From assembly GCA_029558835.1 (NCBI GenBank), contig JAKQDH010000163.1, positions 1 to 64,000 on the forward strand: DNA of 64,000 nucleotides. Direction: 5' to 3'. The stretch is from Planctomycetota bacterium. GTDB lineage: Bacteria; Planctomycetota; Phycisphaerae; UBA1845. Positions 1 to 9,175 of the stretch are shown here, piece by piece. A program made the position numbers and the translations under genes. Under the pieces are notes generated by a model, which saw only the letters and a program-made list of their open reading frames with translations, made no database searches and was not told the origin of the DNA. How positions within the stretch are numbered: the stretch's first letter is position 1; the number at the start of each line of letters is the position of its first letter.

Positions 1-552
1 AAGCCCGGCGGCGGGGGGCCCGTGACCCATCGGGTCCGGGCAGTGTCACGTCCATCTCGGGGAATCCTCCCGAAGTAGGGGCGGATGTCGCGCGCGGGGT
101 GCGGAGGGTCGGCTCAGGCCGCGTACCCGGCGATAGCCGGCGGGGCAAACGCACGCCAGAAACTGCTTTCTGGCCGGTATGCAGTGGTGCTTTATTGGCG
201 CAAGGTCCTATAAGCTGGACTTCGGTCATGTGTGCAGTTATGATGCGCGAAGTAGGACTGTGTTTCCTCCTCGGACGGGCCCGTGCGGTGCCCAGGCGCT
301 GTTGGGACGAACAGAAATGACCCCCGCCGGCGCGGTGGGGCAGATCGGCGAAACGCGGGGAAGTTCTGGCGGATCGCCGGCGGATCACAACCTACGCACG
401 AATGGAAGGGCAATGCGACGGGCAGGACAGAACGTGCCGTGCGCACCGGCAACGCCGGCGCGCGCGCAGGCCGACCCCACGCGGCCATTCGCACGTTCTG
501 CCCCCAAGTTTCGTCGCCGACGCGGGAACCATCACATCAGGAGGAGTAAGTC
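1..552. other. Non-coding leader before first secreted-protein gene
   Basis: I see no convincing gene here; the open frames overlap each other and resemble nothing. A TATAAG at 209-214 could be a -10 box for the downstream gene, but the -35 position is poor. A strong ribosome binding site (AGGAGG family) lies at 540-545 just before the ATG at 553. Confidence 0.4.
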
Positions 553-3500
553 ATGCGCACGAGAGTCGTTGGTGTCGGATGCATCGTTTTGCTGGCTGTG
601 GCAGGGTTGAGCGGGCCGGCGGCGTCGTGGTCGTTTGCCGAGACTGCTGCGCAGCCGGCGATCGGAGTGAGCGGCTCGGGGAGTGCGGATGCGGTGTCGG
701 CGCGCGCGGACGCACCTGGGATGGAAGTGGCGGCCGAACGCGCAGCGCCCTCGGTCGGCGAGGCGCTTGACGCGGAGGAGCCGGTGGAGCTTCTGCCTGA
801 AGGTGGCGGGCTGGCGTTGGCGTACTCAAATACCGTCAGCCCACGACGTTACCATGCGTACCACTTTCTGGACTATCTGTTGGCCGACGACTGCACGCTG
901 GCCTGCGGCGGAATGCCGATGGAGCAATACGAATTTGTGCTCCGCAACCGAACTAGTGGAGCGAAGTCCTGTACGGTCAGCTTGTGGACCGGCACGACGC
1001 AGCCTGGGACGGTGATTCCAAACACGTCGCGAACCGTGACGACTACTAGCGGGTACGGATGGCAGACGTTCACGCAGGTCTTCACACCGAGCGTGACGCT
1101 GCCAAACAAGGTCTTCGTGGTCTTCGATCTGGCATCAAACGACCTTGGCGTGTCGATCGCTGAGGAAGCAGAGTTGGGTTACACGGACAGCGTCTGGTAC
1201 TACCGCCCCAAGCTCGGCGGGCCCTGGATTGCGGGAGACTTTCCGACGGACACGGAGTCTGTGCGTTCGCGGCATTGCGAGGAGTACCACGAGCCTCCGC
1301 AGATGCCGGAACCGTGCGACGCGCTCCCGTACATCGGGCTTTGGTTCAGGATCTGGGTGGACACTGGCCCCGCAATATGCGGCAACGGCATTCGGGAGGG
1401 TTGCGAGGAATGCGACGGGACCGACAATGCCAACTGCCATGGCACGGTGTGCAAATCCGACTGCACGTGCTCCTGTATGCTTACCTGTCCGCCGGGCGCC
1501 CACATCGAGAACGAGCCGTGCGGGACGAGCGCGAACGGCTCCTGCCCCGACGCGGAGCCGATCGCGTGCGACGTGCCGGTGTGTGGGACGTGCTACTCGA
1601 CGATATCGCTGCGTGACATCGACTGGTACAAGATCACGACCGCGGTTGACTCGAAGTACACCATGACGATCACGGCCGAGTTTGGCGTGATCGCGGGTCT
1701 GGCCGAGTACAACCCAGGCTACGAAGGCTCGGGGGATTGCAACCAGTGGACCGGTTACATCCGGCCGTCGGTGACGGCAAATGCCTGTGTGGAGAAGACG
1801 CTCAACGTCCCGTGCATGCGCGGCGGCATCTACTGGTTCTGGGTCAGCAAGACGTGGGAGGACTGGCCGTGCAACAACCCCTACGGCGAGATCGACTACG
1901 TGATGCAGGTGGATTGCGAGCCGTGCTACGAGTTCTGCCCGGCGAACACGCTGTTCGGACAGCCGGTGGCCGGGCCGGATGAGAACTGGACCGCGGGGGT
2001 TTCGGACTTCGAGTTCGGCTCCATCCGGTATGAGAAGTTCTGGGATCTGTACGGCGACATCTGCGATTTGCACTGGTGGGGTGTCACAGCGTGGCTGGGC
2101 GGCGGGAACACCGGCGAGGGGTTCCTGAAGTCCGTGACATGCAAGCCACCGTGGTCGCCATGCGTTGAGTCACCGATGGAGTTCCAGGTTTGGTTCTACG
2201 AGGATGCCGGTGGTCAGCCGGGCACCGTAAAGGCCACCTACAACGTGGTGGTGACCCCGGTGGCGACGGGCGACCTGTATGCAGGCTTCCCGCTGTACTA
2301 CTTCTCGACGGCGCTGACGCCGTGCATCGATCCGGGCCTGCTGTACAACGGTTGGGTGTCGATCCAGGCCGTGGATACGACCCCGGAGGGCTGCTACTTC
2401 CTGTGGATGAGCGCGGACGAGACCGACGGGAAGTCGCTGCTGTTTGACGGGACGACCTGGACGACGGAGGCGTTTGACCTGAGCGTGTGCATAACGGGTA
2501 ACCCGCACGACCCGATCGGTGCCTGCTGCGACACGACCTTCGGCCTAGCGGAGTGCTTTGACAACTTGCCTCTGAGCCTGTGCCAGGGTCCGAGTCTGCG
2601 GTTCCAGGCGGGCGCGGAGTGCTGGAAGTGCAGCATTAGCGGTCGGCAGTGCGACGGGCCGGAGGCATCTTGCCCACCGGGTGAGGGGGTGTGCGAAGGG
2701 ACGATGGAACCACCGTGCGGCTATGGCACCTGCTGCCTGCCGGGCACCGAGCGCGAGTGCACGTACTTCCAGAACGAGGCGGAGTGCACGAACTTGGGCG
2801 GGACGTGGCATGATCCGGCTGAGGGGCTGCTGTGCGAACCGATCAACCCCTGCCCGTGCGACCTCTGGTGTCCGCCCGGCAGTGTCGCGGAGCAGGAGGG
2901 ATGTGGTGACGACACGAACGGTGGGTGCAACATGTCCACGCCGGCGTTCGAGCCGATTGCGTACAACAGCACCGTGTGTGGCACCGCGTGGTGTGATGGG
3001 TCGACCCGTGACACCGACTGGTACGTGTTCACTTTGACTGAGCCGCAGGGAGTCTCCTGGGACATGACGGCGGAGTTCCCGTCGCGCGTTTTTGCGATCG
3101 ATGCCGGCAGCGGGAACTGCCTGGATTACACGATCCTCGGTTCCGATACGACCGGCGTGTGCGAGACGGCGGAAGTGACCGTGTCACTCGACGCGGGCAC
3201 CTACTGGCTGTGGGCCGGGCCCCGGGACTGGGACACGATCATCACCTGCGGTGACAATGATCTCTATTTCGCGAAGTTGGTGGTCGAGGAACCGCCACCG
3301 GTGTGCGGCAACAGCGTTCGCGAGGGCGATGAGGAGTGTGACGGAACCGACGACGGCGCCTGCCCGGGGCACTGCCTGCCCGACTGCACGTGCGAGCCAT
3401 GTCCCGCGCAGACGTACTTCATCCCGTTCCCGCCGGACGGGATCACGGATGCTACGCAACCACATCCAATCAACGCAGGGACGCCGTGCAAGGGCATCGG

Positions 3501-4014
3501 AATGCCCGGTACTCCGCCCTGGCAGCCGATCGTCGTCATTCTCGGCGTGTCGGGTGCCGATCAAGTACGCTGCTGGGAGCTGTGCGAAACAGGGTACTCG
3601 CCGCAGTGCGGCCCAAACTCCATCACCAGCGTGGTGGAGGGCCCGGCGGGTGTGTACACGATCAACCTGGCGCATGGTATCTCGGCCTATGACGTGGGCG
3701 CGCCGGCGCCGGCGCTGGGCGTGGGGCACGTCACGACGATCCGCTACAACGGCGGGGCGTTTGTGAAGTACTACAAGCACCCGGCGAACGTCGATGGGTC
3801 GTCGTTCACGAATGCGCAGGACATCACGCAGCTCATTCAACGGCTCAACATCGCGCTCGGCGGCGGGTCGGTGCCGCTGTGGGAGGCGGACATCAACCAG
3901 AGCGGGACGATCACCGTGGCGGACCTGACCACGGAGATCAACCTGCTCACTGGTGCGGGCTTGTACGACATCTGGTTCGGTACGCCGAAGCCGACCGGCG
4001 CAGGTTGCCCGTAA
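553..4014 (+). CDS. Giant secreted Cys-rich protein with dockerin-like C-terminus
   Basis: A 1153-residue exported protein of unknown function. The N-terminus is a signal peptide (MRTRVVGVGCIVLLAVAGLS) and the start is fixed by an AGGAGG ribosome site 8 bases upstream. Two modules of the type CGNGIREGCEECDG, seen in Myxococcus/planctomycete Cys-rich repeats, sit near residues 275 and 916. Two PPC-like beta domains contain the motif DTDWY or DIDWY. Two GACC/GTCC-type Cys modules lie around residues 655-770. The last ~200 residues end in a dockerin-like segment (DINQSGTITVADL) and are nearly identical to the C-terminus of the protein at 19286-21865. It is probably displayed at or released from the cell surface. 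The function of the N-terminal ~220 residues is not recognised. Confidence 0.85.
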   Translation: MRTRVVGVGCIVLLAVAGLSGPAASWSFAETAAQPAIGVSGSGSADAVSARADAPGMEVAAERAAPSVGEALDAEEPVELLPEGGGLALAYSNTVSPRRYHAYHFLDYLLADDCTLACGGMPMEQYEFVLRNRTSGAKSCTVSLWTGTTQPGTVIPNTSRTVTTTSGYGWQTFTQVFTPSVTLPNKVFVVFDLASNDLGVSIAEEAELGYTDSVWYYRPKLGGPWIAGDFPTDTESVRSRHCEEYHEPPQMPEPCDALPYIGLWFRIWVDTGPAICGNGIREGCEECDGTDNANCHGTVCKSDCTCSCMLTCPPGAHIENEPCGTSANGSCPDAEPIACDVPVCGTCYSTISLRDIDWYKITTAVDSKYTMTITAEFGVIAGLAEYNPGYEGSGDCNQWTGYIRPSVTANACVEKTLNVPCMRGGIYWFWVSKTWEDWPCNNPYGEIDYVMQVDCEPCYEFCPANTLFGQPVAGPDENWTAGVSDFEFGSIRYEKFWDLYGDICDLHWWGVTAWLGGGNTGEGFLKSVTCKPPWSPCVESPMEFQVWFYEDAGGQPGTVKATYNVVVTPVATGDLYAGFPLYYFSTALTPCIDPGLLYNGWVSIQAVDTTPEGCYFLWMSADETDGKSLLFDGTTWTTEAFDLSVCITGNPHDPIGACCDTTFGLAECFDNLPLSLCQGPSLRFQAGAECWKCSISGRQCDGPEASCPPGEGVCEGTMEPPCGYGTCCLPGTERECTYFQNEAECTNLGGTWHDPAEGLLCEPINPCPCDLWCPPGSVAEQEGCGDDTNGGCNMSTPAFEPIAYNSTVCGTAWCDGSTRDTDWYVFTLTEPQGVSWDMTAEFPSRVFAIDAGSGNCLDYTILGSDTTGVCETAEVTVSLDAGTYWLWAGPRDWDTIITCGDNDLYFAKLVVEEPPPVCGNSVREGDEECDGTDDGACPGHCLPDCTCEPCPAQTYFIPFPPDGITDATQPHPINAGTPCKGIGMPGTPPWQPIVVILGVSGADQVRCWELCETGYSPQCGPNSITSVVEGPAGVYTINLAHGISAYDVGAPAPALGVGHVTTIRYNGGAFVKYYKHPANVDGSSFTNAQDITQLIQRLNIALGGGSVPLWEADINQSGTITVADLTTEINLLTGAGLYDIWFGTPKPTGAGCP

Positions 4015-4096
4015 GCGTTCGGCGAAACGGCTGCGGAAGGTGGCCGTTGGGTGCAGTCCCGGCGGCGGAATCTGAGCTTCCGCAGGATGGAGTGGC

Positions 4097-4130
4097 GGTG
4101 GGTGGAGACGCGGCCGCGTTTCCACCCACC
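4097..4130. terminator. Perfectly spaced hairpin between convergent genes
   Basis: Two 16-base arms (4097-4112 and 4115-4130) pair almost completely with one G-T wobble and only two bases between them. It lies between the plus-strand secreted-protein gene and the minus-strand lipoprotein gene, so it may stop transcription from both sides. There is no long T run, so it is only a candidate. Confidence 0.45.
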
Positions 4131-4302
4131 TTGCTTCTGCTCCGGGAGCAGCCAGGCGGAGGAGCCGGGCGCTGCCGGTGAACGCCACGACCTGAATGCG
4201 TACGCACACGCACGCGCCGCTGGCATCTGGATTCGGCCAGGCGCTGGTCCAGACCTGTGTCCGGACGGTTCCGGTCGGCGGCGCCGAATCACGCACGGTG
4301 AT

Positions 4303-4923
4303 TCACGGGGCGGTGGTGTGTTCCATTCCAGCCGCGGGGGCCGGCGCTGCTTCTTCAACGGCCGGCTCGGGTGATTCCGCAGGCGGCCGGGCGGGAGGGG
4401 TGACCCATTCGTCGGCTCGGGCGAGGGCGGCCGCCAACTCGCCGCCGTTAACGTAATCCTGCGGGCGGCCGGGCGGCAGCAGCCTGGCGGCCACGCAACT
4501 GCGGAGGGCGTAGCGGCGCTCGCCGATGCGGGTCAGCCCGGCGAGGCCCTCGTTCAAACCGGGGTCAATGTGGCACAAGCGGCGGAGCATATAGGCCAGC
4601 GTGCCCTTGTCGAGAATCTGGTCGGGCTGCATCCGCCAGGACGGCTTGATCAGTCCGCGGGTCTCCAAGGCCGCGCGCCGCTCCTCAAAGGTGACGGCGT
4701 GACCGGCCGGATCCGCGAGCAACAGGATCGCCCGGTAGCCCTCGTCCACGGTCACCACCGGGACGGCCGCGAGGTAGTGGACGAAGACGGCATCGTCCAG
4801 TGCGTTTGGATCCTGCACGGGCTCAAAGCGACGTAGCGGCGCCGCGCAACCGGCCAGCGCGGCCGCCCACACCGGGAACATCCACAGCCACAATGGCCAT
4901 CCCGTAGTCCGGCCGGGCAGCAT
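4303..4923 (-). CDS. Putative lipoprotein, unknown function
   Basis: Encodes about 206 residues if started at the ATG at 4923. From this start the protein opens with a short hydrophobic segment ending in the lipobox LAGC, which argues against the longer upstream start at 4998. The body is soluble, mixed alpha/beta in appearance, and contains no motif I recognise; the end is rich in Pro, Ala and Glu. It follows the outer-membrane barrel gene on the same strand with a gap of 76 bases, so the two are probably cotranscribed. An envelope role is inferred from the lipobox and neighbour only. Confidence 0.65.
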   Translation of the reverse strand: MLPGRTTGWPLWLWMFPVWAAALAGCAAPLRRFEPVQDPNALDDAVFVHYLAAVPVVTVDEGYRAILLLADPAGHAVTFEERRAALETRGLIKPSWRMQPDQILDKGTLAYMLRRLCHIDPGLNEGLAGLTRIGERRYALRSCVAARLLPPGRPQDYVNGGELAAALARADEWVTPPARPPAESPEPAVEEAAPAPAAGMEHTTAP

Positions 4924-4999
4924 GGAACGTGCTTCGCTCACTAAGGGGCGCGGTTCGGATCGATCGCCAGGGGCGGTAGAGGCCGATGTAACGTACACG

Positions 5000-6442
5000 T
5001 CAGAAGCTCCAGTTCAGGCCGACCAGGACGAAGGCGCGGGTGGTACGGTCATCGAAGGCATCACCGGGGAAGAACAGGCCGACGCGGGTCGTCCAGGCCA
5101 GATCACAGGTAATCGCCCAGTTGGCGTAGTAGTCCATCTCCCAGCCGAGGTAGCCCGAAGGCAGATCGGCCGTCGGGTCGGAAATCGCGGCCTCCCGGTG
5201 GTGCTTGTGGAAGAGGAACCACTCCGTTCCCAGTTGCAGGTCCTTGCAGGGGGCGTAGTCGGGCAGGGGGAAGCAGGAGGCGCCGAGGCGCCAGGCGTGC
5301 AGGTTGGCGTACCGGGGTGCGAGAGCCAGACCGAGGTTGCGGTAGCCGAAGCCGACGAAGCTGCTGTCGTAGCGGTTGTCGCCGGCCCGCGTGGGGTCGG
5401 AGGACGCGCCGCCGGAGAAGGTGGGACTAAGGTCGCGCTGGCGATCTCCACTGGCGAAGATATACGCGAGTGAGACGCGGGGTCGGTAGCGGCCGGGGAG
5501 GAGGTACTCCAGCTCGCCGTCGTACGCCCAGGCGCGGATGACGTTCGCATCCCGGCCGCCGGCGTCGGCGTGGCTGTGGCCGCTCTCGAACACGCCTTCC
5601 GTGCGGTAGATCAAGCGGGGGAGCAGCTCACCCACGCAACCGAGGCCGGCGTAGAACGAGTCATACTCGAATGGCTGCTCGAGCGATGGGCGTGACTCGT
5701 GGTTGTGGTCACGCTGCCAGAGGGCATAGGCGAACGGTTCGTGTCGGTCCCAGTGGCGATAGCGAACCTCACTACCGAAGAACGCGCGGCTGGTGCGTTC
5801 GGCCGTGCGCGCGAGGTCGAAGTCGGGCGTCGAGCCGACGGTCCGGCCGGCCAGACCGCGGAAGTCGAAACCGTAGGCGCTGAGCGTCAGCGAGACGTGG
5901 TCCAGCGGCGTGGCCAGGGTCAGACCGTTACCGAGGCGGACGAAGTCGCGGCCGGCCAGCAGCACGAGATTCGAGAAGCCGTCGGCCGGGCCGTCTTCGC
6001 GCAGCCGAGCCAGATCGAAGCGGTAGTAGCCGCGCTCGAGGTTGGGGCCCTCGATGTCGTCGTCGTTGCCGTCGTAGGCGTCGCCGCTGTTGAAATCGAG
6101 CAGGCCGGCGCGGGTGCGGACGTACCACTCGTGGGCTCCGCGGGAGGCCGTAACCCGGCCCCACAGCCGCAGATCATACCGACGCAGCGTCCGCGAGCTC
6201 TCCAGGCCGTCATCGAAGAGGAAGACGTAATTGCTCAGCCAGCCGCCGTAGTCGAGGGAGAGCCGCTGGGCGAGCGTGGCTTCGGCATCCAACTGGGCTC
6301 GCAACTGCTCGTCCCAGGCGCGCTGGCGGTTGACGAAGGAGTCCGGGTCGCCGGCGGGCGGTTCGACCTGCGCCGTGGCCGGGCAGGTCGCGACGAACCA
6401 GGCGATGAGGATGGGCACCCGGTATGGCAGTCTGCGGAGCAC
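5000..6442 (-). CDS. Outer-membrane beta-barrel protein, alginate-export (AlgE) type
   Basis: A 480-residue protein with a signal peptide (MLRRLPYRVPILIAWF, ending near ATAQ) and a body of alternating aromatic beta strands that finishes on phenylalanine (VLVGLNWSF), as in outer-membrane porins. Length and pattern (LRLWGRVTASRGAHEWYVR, RDFVRLGNG, LAYIFASGD) resemble the alginate_export family. I chose a GTG start at 6442 because GGGAGG lies 6 bases upstream and a signal peptide follows directly; longer frames to 6661 read through non-coding DNA. No alginate genes are nearby, so the transported substrate is unknown. Confidence 0.7.
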   Translation of the reverse strand: MLRRLPYRVPILIAWFVATCPATAQVEPPAGDPDSFVNRQRAWDEQLRAQLDAEATLAQRLSLDYGGWLSNYVFLFDDGLESSRTLRRYDLRLWGRVTASRGAHEWYVRTRAGLLDFNSGDAYDGNDDDIEGPNLERGYYRFDLARLREDGPADGFSNLVLLAGRDFVRLGNGLTLATPLDHVSLTLSAYGFDFRGLAGRTVGSTPDFDLARTAERTSRAFFGSEVRYRHWDRHEPFAYALWQRDHNHESRPSLEQPFEYDSFYAGLGCVGELLPRLIYRTEGVFESGHSHADAGGRDANVIRAWAYDGELEYLLPGRYRPRVSLAYIFASGDRQRDLSPTFSGGASSDPTRAGDNRYDSSFVGFGYRNLGLALAPRYANLHAWRLGASCFPLPDYAPCKDLQLGTEWFLFHKHHREAAISDPTADLPSGYLGWEMDYYANWAITCDLAWTTRVGLFFPGDAFDDRTTRAFVLVGLNWSF

Positions 6443-6638
6443 CGATGCCTCCCGATTCGCATGCGGACTCACGGCCAAGGGGCTGGGGCAACGCATCCGC
6501 AGCGCGCCGCTGGACGACTCCTGAGTGAACGTACGCAGTCGTGCGACCGTCAGGTTGCCGCTGCACCGCGCGGGCTGCCCTTGACACTCGGCGTCAGGGG
6601 GAGCAAGCCCGCGGCACGACTGCGCCGCCGCCAACCCC

Positions 6639-7481
6639 CTATGTTCGCCGGCCGGGACCACGCCGAAAGAGATAGCGGAGCCCGCATAACGCGATGATCA
6701 CCAGCGTGGCCGTCGCCACCTGAGCGGCAAGGCGCAGCGAGCGCAGGGTGACCTGCGCCTGCTGCGAGAGTACCGGCAACTCGTTCAAACGCACCTGCGT
6801 GGCCGCCAAGGCCTCCTGCACGCCGACGACCGCCTGGCGGAGTTCCTCGTTGGGAAGGCTCTGGACGGTCTTCTGGGCCTGTTGGAGCACGCGCTGGGTA
6901 TCCTCAAACGAGGTCGTCAGGTTGGTTCGCAGTTGTTCGACGGCGGCACGCAGGTCGTCAAGCGCCGCATTGGCCTGTTGGAGCAGGATGTTGACGCGGT
7001 CGAGCTCGAGGACGCGCAGACGCGAATCGAGGGTTTCCGCGACGTTCAGGACGGCCGTGGCCGCCCGGCGGATGGGCGCGTCCGCCAGTTGCTGCTGCAG
7101 CGCCTCGGCTGAGGCGGCGAGGTTCGCCCGCAATTGGGCTACCTCCTCCGGGGAGACCGCCTCGACGCGTTCGCGTGCACACTGCGTGAGTTGCTCGAGT
7201 TCGCGCAGGGTGGCGTTAACTGCCTCGACATCGAGTTGATCGAGCCGGCCGCGGGCGGCGTCCCAGAACTCCCCGCGCTTCTCCACTTCCTGGACGGTGC
7301 CCGTGGGCTCGATCTTGCCGATCAGGGCACGCGTGCGGGCCGTGCCGCTTTGGACAACCTTGTCGGCGGTGTGGCAACCGGCCGGAAGGCACGGCAACGC
7401 GACGGCGACCAGGCAGACTGCCCACGCCGTGAAGCGGGACGCCGCTGCTTCGCCTCGGCCTGCGTATACCATCGGTGCCAT
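6639..7481 (-). CDS. Membrane-anchored coiled-coil lipoprotein
   Basis: About 280 residues. The N-terminus has a hydrophobic stretch followed by LPAGC, a likely lipobox. The middle 180 residues are dominated by heptad-like helices rich in Leu, Ala, Gln and Glu (LRELEQLTQCARERVEAV, LQQANAALDDLRAAVEQL), predicting a long coiled coil. A C-terminal segment (VATATLVIIALCGLRYLF) is a transmembrane helix followed by arginines. The ATG at 7481 or 7472 could be the start; neither has a strong ribosome site. The larger frame reaching 8555 crosses a repeat and the next gene and is not real. It may tether or space envelope layers; no family is recognised. Confidence 0.6.
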   Translation of the reverse strand: MAPMVYAGRGEAAASRFTAWAVCLVAVALPCLPAGCHTADKVVQSGTARTRALIGKIEPTGTVQEVEKRGEFWDAARGRLDQLDVEAVNATLRELEQLTQCARERVEAVSPEEVAQLRANLAASAEALQQQLADAPIRRAATAVLNVAETLDSRLRVLELDRVNILLQQANAALDDLRAAVEQLRTNLTTSFEDTQRVLQQAQKTVQSLPNEELRQAVVGVQEALAATQVRLNELPVLSQQAQVTLRSLRLAAQVATATLVIIALCGLRYLFRRGPGRRT

Positions 7482-7602
7482 TCCGCGCCAGAAGGAAGGG
7501 TGTGGCGGGCCGCCGCCGTTCCCGCGCAGCGGTTGAATCGTACCCGGTGCCCGGCGAAGCCGCAACCACACTGAGCAAAAGGACCAGATTGGGAAACGGC
7601 AG

Positions 7603-7755
7603 GGTGGCATGCCCAAGCCGAAGGCGCCGGCATGCGGGCAGACAGACCGGCATGCCGGCGCGGCAGTCGCTTGTTCGTCCCACGGAGAGCATGGCGGCGC
7701 TGCGCTTGGCCATGCCACCCAATGCAAGGCGGCGCTGCGCTTGGCCATGCCACCC
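7603..7755. repeat. Interspersed repeat, family A (composite copy)
   Basis: Starts with GGGTGGCATGCCCAAGCCG and ends with two tandem copies of an inverted unit (GGCGCTGCGCTTGGCCATG followed by CCACCC). The same unit occurs near 23468, 36941, 40405 and 41049. It lies between the zinc peptidase and the coiled-coil lipoprotein genes. Confidence 0.75.
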
Positions 7756-7780
7756 GACGCCTGGCGGTGCGGGAGTGCGG

Positions 7781-8470
7781 TCAGTTGCGGCCGCGGGCGA
7801 TGGTCAGGTAGTAGGCCAGCGTGGCGATGGCGGTGAGGGTGGCGGCCACGTAGGTCCAGGCGGCCGCGTTGAGTACGCGGCGGACCTCGGGTTCCTCCTG
7901 TTGCACGATCAGGCCGTCGGCCCGCAACATCTGCAGCGCTCGGGCGCTGGCGTTGTACTCGACGGGCAGGTTGACCAACTGGAAGAGGACCACGGCGGAG
8001 AAGAGCGCGATGCCTACCCAGATCAGGCCGGTCATGCCCAGGAAGATGCCGCCCAGGACGAAGGCGAAGGAGAGGTTGCTGCCAATGGAGGCCATCGGCA
8101 GGATGCCGCCGCGCAGGGCGAGCGGTCCGTAGCTGGTGGCGTCCTGGATGGCATGCCCGGCCTCGTGGGCGGCGATGCCGAGCGCGGCGACGGAGCGGCC
8201 CGCGTACACGTCGGGACTGAGCCGCAGTACCTTCGCCTTGGGGTCGTAGTGGTCGCCGAGGTAGCCGTGGGTGGGCTCGATGCGGACGTTCGCCAGGCCG
8301 TAGGAACGCAGGATGCGCTGGGCCGCCTCGGCGCCGCTCAAGCCCGTGGTGGCCCGGACGCGGCTGGCATGTGCGAACGCGCTCTTCACCTTTGCCTGGG
8401 CCCAGATGCCCAGGAGAACGGCCGGACCGATGAAAACGAAGTACATCGGGTCGAAGACGATACCGAGCAT
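7781..8470 (-). CDS. YugP-type membrane zinc metallopeptidase
   Basis: A 229-residue integral-membrane protein of the Zn_peptidase_2 (YugP) family. It begins with a hydrophobic helix (MLGIVFDPMYFVFIGPAVLL), has the zinc-binding motif HEAGH at residues 102-106 in the context GIAAHEAGHAIQDA, and carries further membrane helices around residues 120-165 and 205-222. Length and layout match the family. The ATG at 8470 has GGAGGA seven bases upstream, so the 17-residue extension to 8521 is excluded. Substrates of this family are poorly known; a role in membrane protein quality control is an inference. Confidence 0.9.
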   Translation of the reverse strand: MLGIVFDPMYFVFIGPAVLLGIWAQAKVKSAFAHASRVRATTGLSGAEAAQRILRSYGLANVRIEPTHGYLGDHYDPKAKVLRLSPDVYAGRSVAALGIAAHEAGHAIQDATSYGPLALRGGILPMASIGSNLSFAFVLGGIFLGMTGLIWVGIALFSAVVLFQLVNLPVEYNASARALQMLRADGLIVQQEEPEVRRVLNAAAWTYVAATLTAIATLAYYLTIARGRN

Positions 8471-9175
8471 GGCAGAGTCCTCCGTGTTCCTGATGCACAG
8501 CTTCTTGCCTGGCCGCAGCAATCCCGTGGCACCGGCGTCCTACCGGTGGACGCACGGAGGAAACGCCCGTGCCACGCTTGCGGCTGCGGGCAAAGTCCGC
8601 GTTGAGCGATGCTGCCTGCCTGCCGCGGTGGCATCCACCGGGCGCGGCTCAAGCGAGCCCCCACCCGGCCCAGCGGGGGGGATTCAGGGTAACCGATTAT
8701 ACGGTCTTCGGCCACTTGCGGTTCGGTGTGCGGACCACGGCCCCGGCCGCACTGCACCCGCACGTGTTTAGCGTGGGTGCCATGACTTCACCCGCCACGG
8801 GCAGGGGCAAGCGCGCGGCGTCTGAACCCCTCTCCCCTCGGGAGGGGGGTAGGGGTGAGGGCAGCGGAGGCAATGACGCCTGCCTGAGGCACGGAATACT
8901 CCCCCCCGACGCGGGAAACGCTAAACATGTACCTGCGCCCGGGTGCGGAAGGGAGCGAGCGCGGGCGTCGTCTGCGCGCCGCGGTCGGCGGCGCGTAACG
9001 GGAACACTTGGGGTCCCCGTGTCGACCGTAGCGGGCCAACGCTACCTGCTTAACAGACCGGGAGGCCACGCGGAAGCCGTCAGGCACCCCGAGGTCGTGG
9101 GAGGCCGCCCCGTATGCTCTCTCCTGACGATCGCCGGCGGAACGCAGCACCGGGGCTGCGGGGGAGAGGGCCGGG
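8471..9175. other. Gene-free stretch with repeats and a candidate promoter
   Basis: No gene supported. A perfect TATAAT on the minus strand at 8696-8701 is a possible -10 box for the zinc peptidase gene, without a good -35. Fragments of repeat family B occur at 8764-8790 and 8915-8935 (both contain the GTTTAGCG-type end), with a family C repeat between them. Confidence 0.4.
8827..8861. repeat. Interspersed repeat, family C
   Basis: A hairpin-forming C/G-rich unit of the form CCCCTCTCCC ... GGAGGGGGGTAGGGGTGAGG. A second copy lies at 51336-51377. Confidence 0.6.

Noticed and set aside
6639-8555. One 638-residue frame spanning two genes
   Set aside because: Its upper part is another frame of the zinc peptidase gene and the repeat; only the part from 7481 down has a lipoprotein start and coherent sequence.
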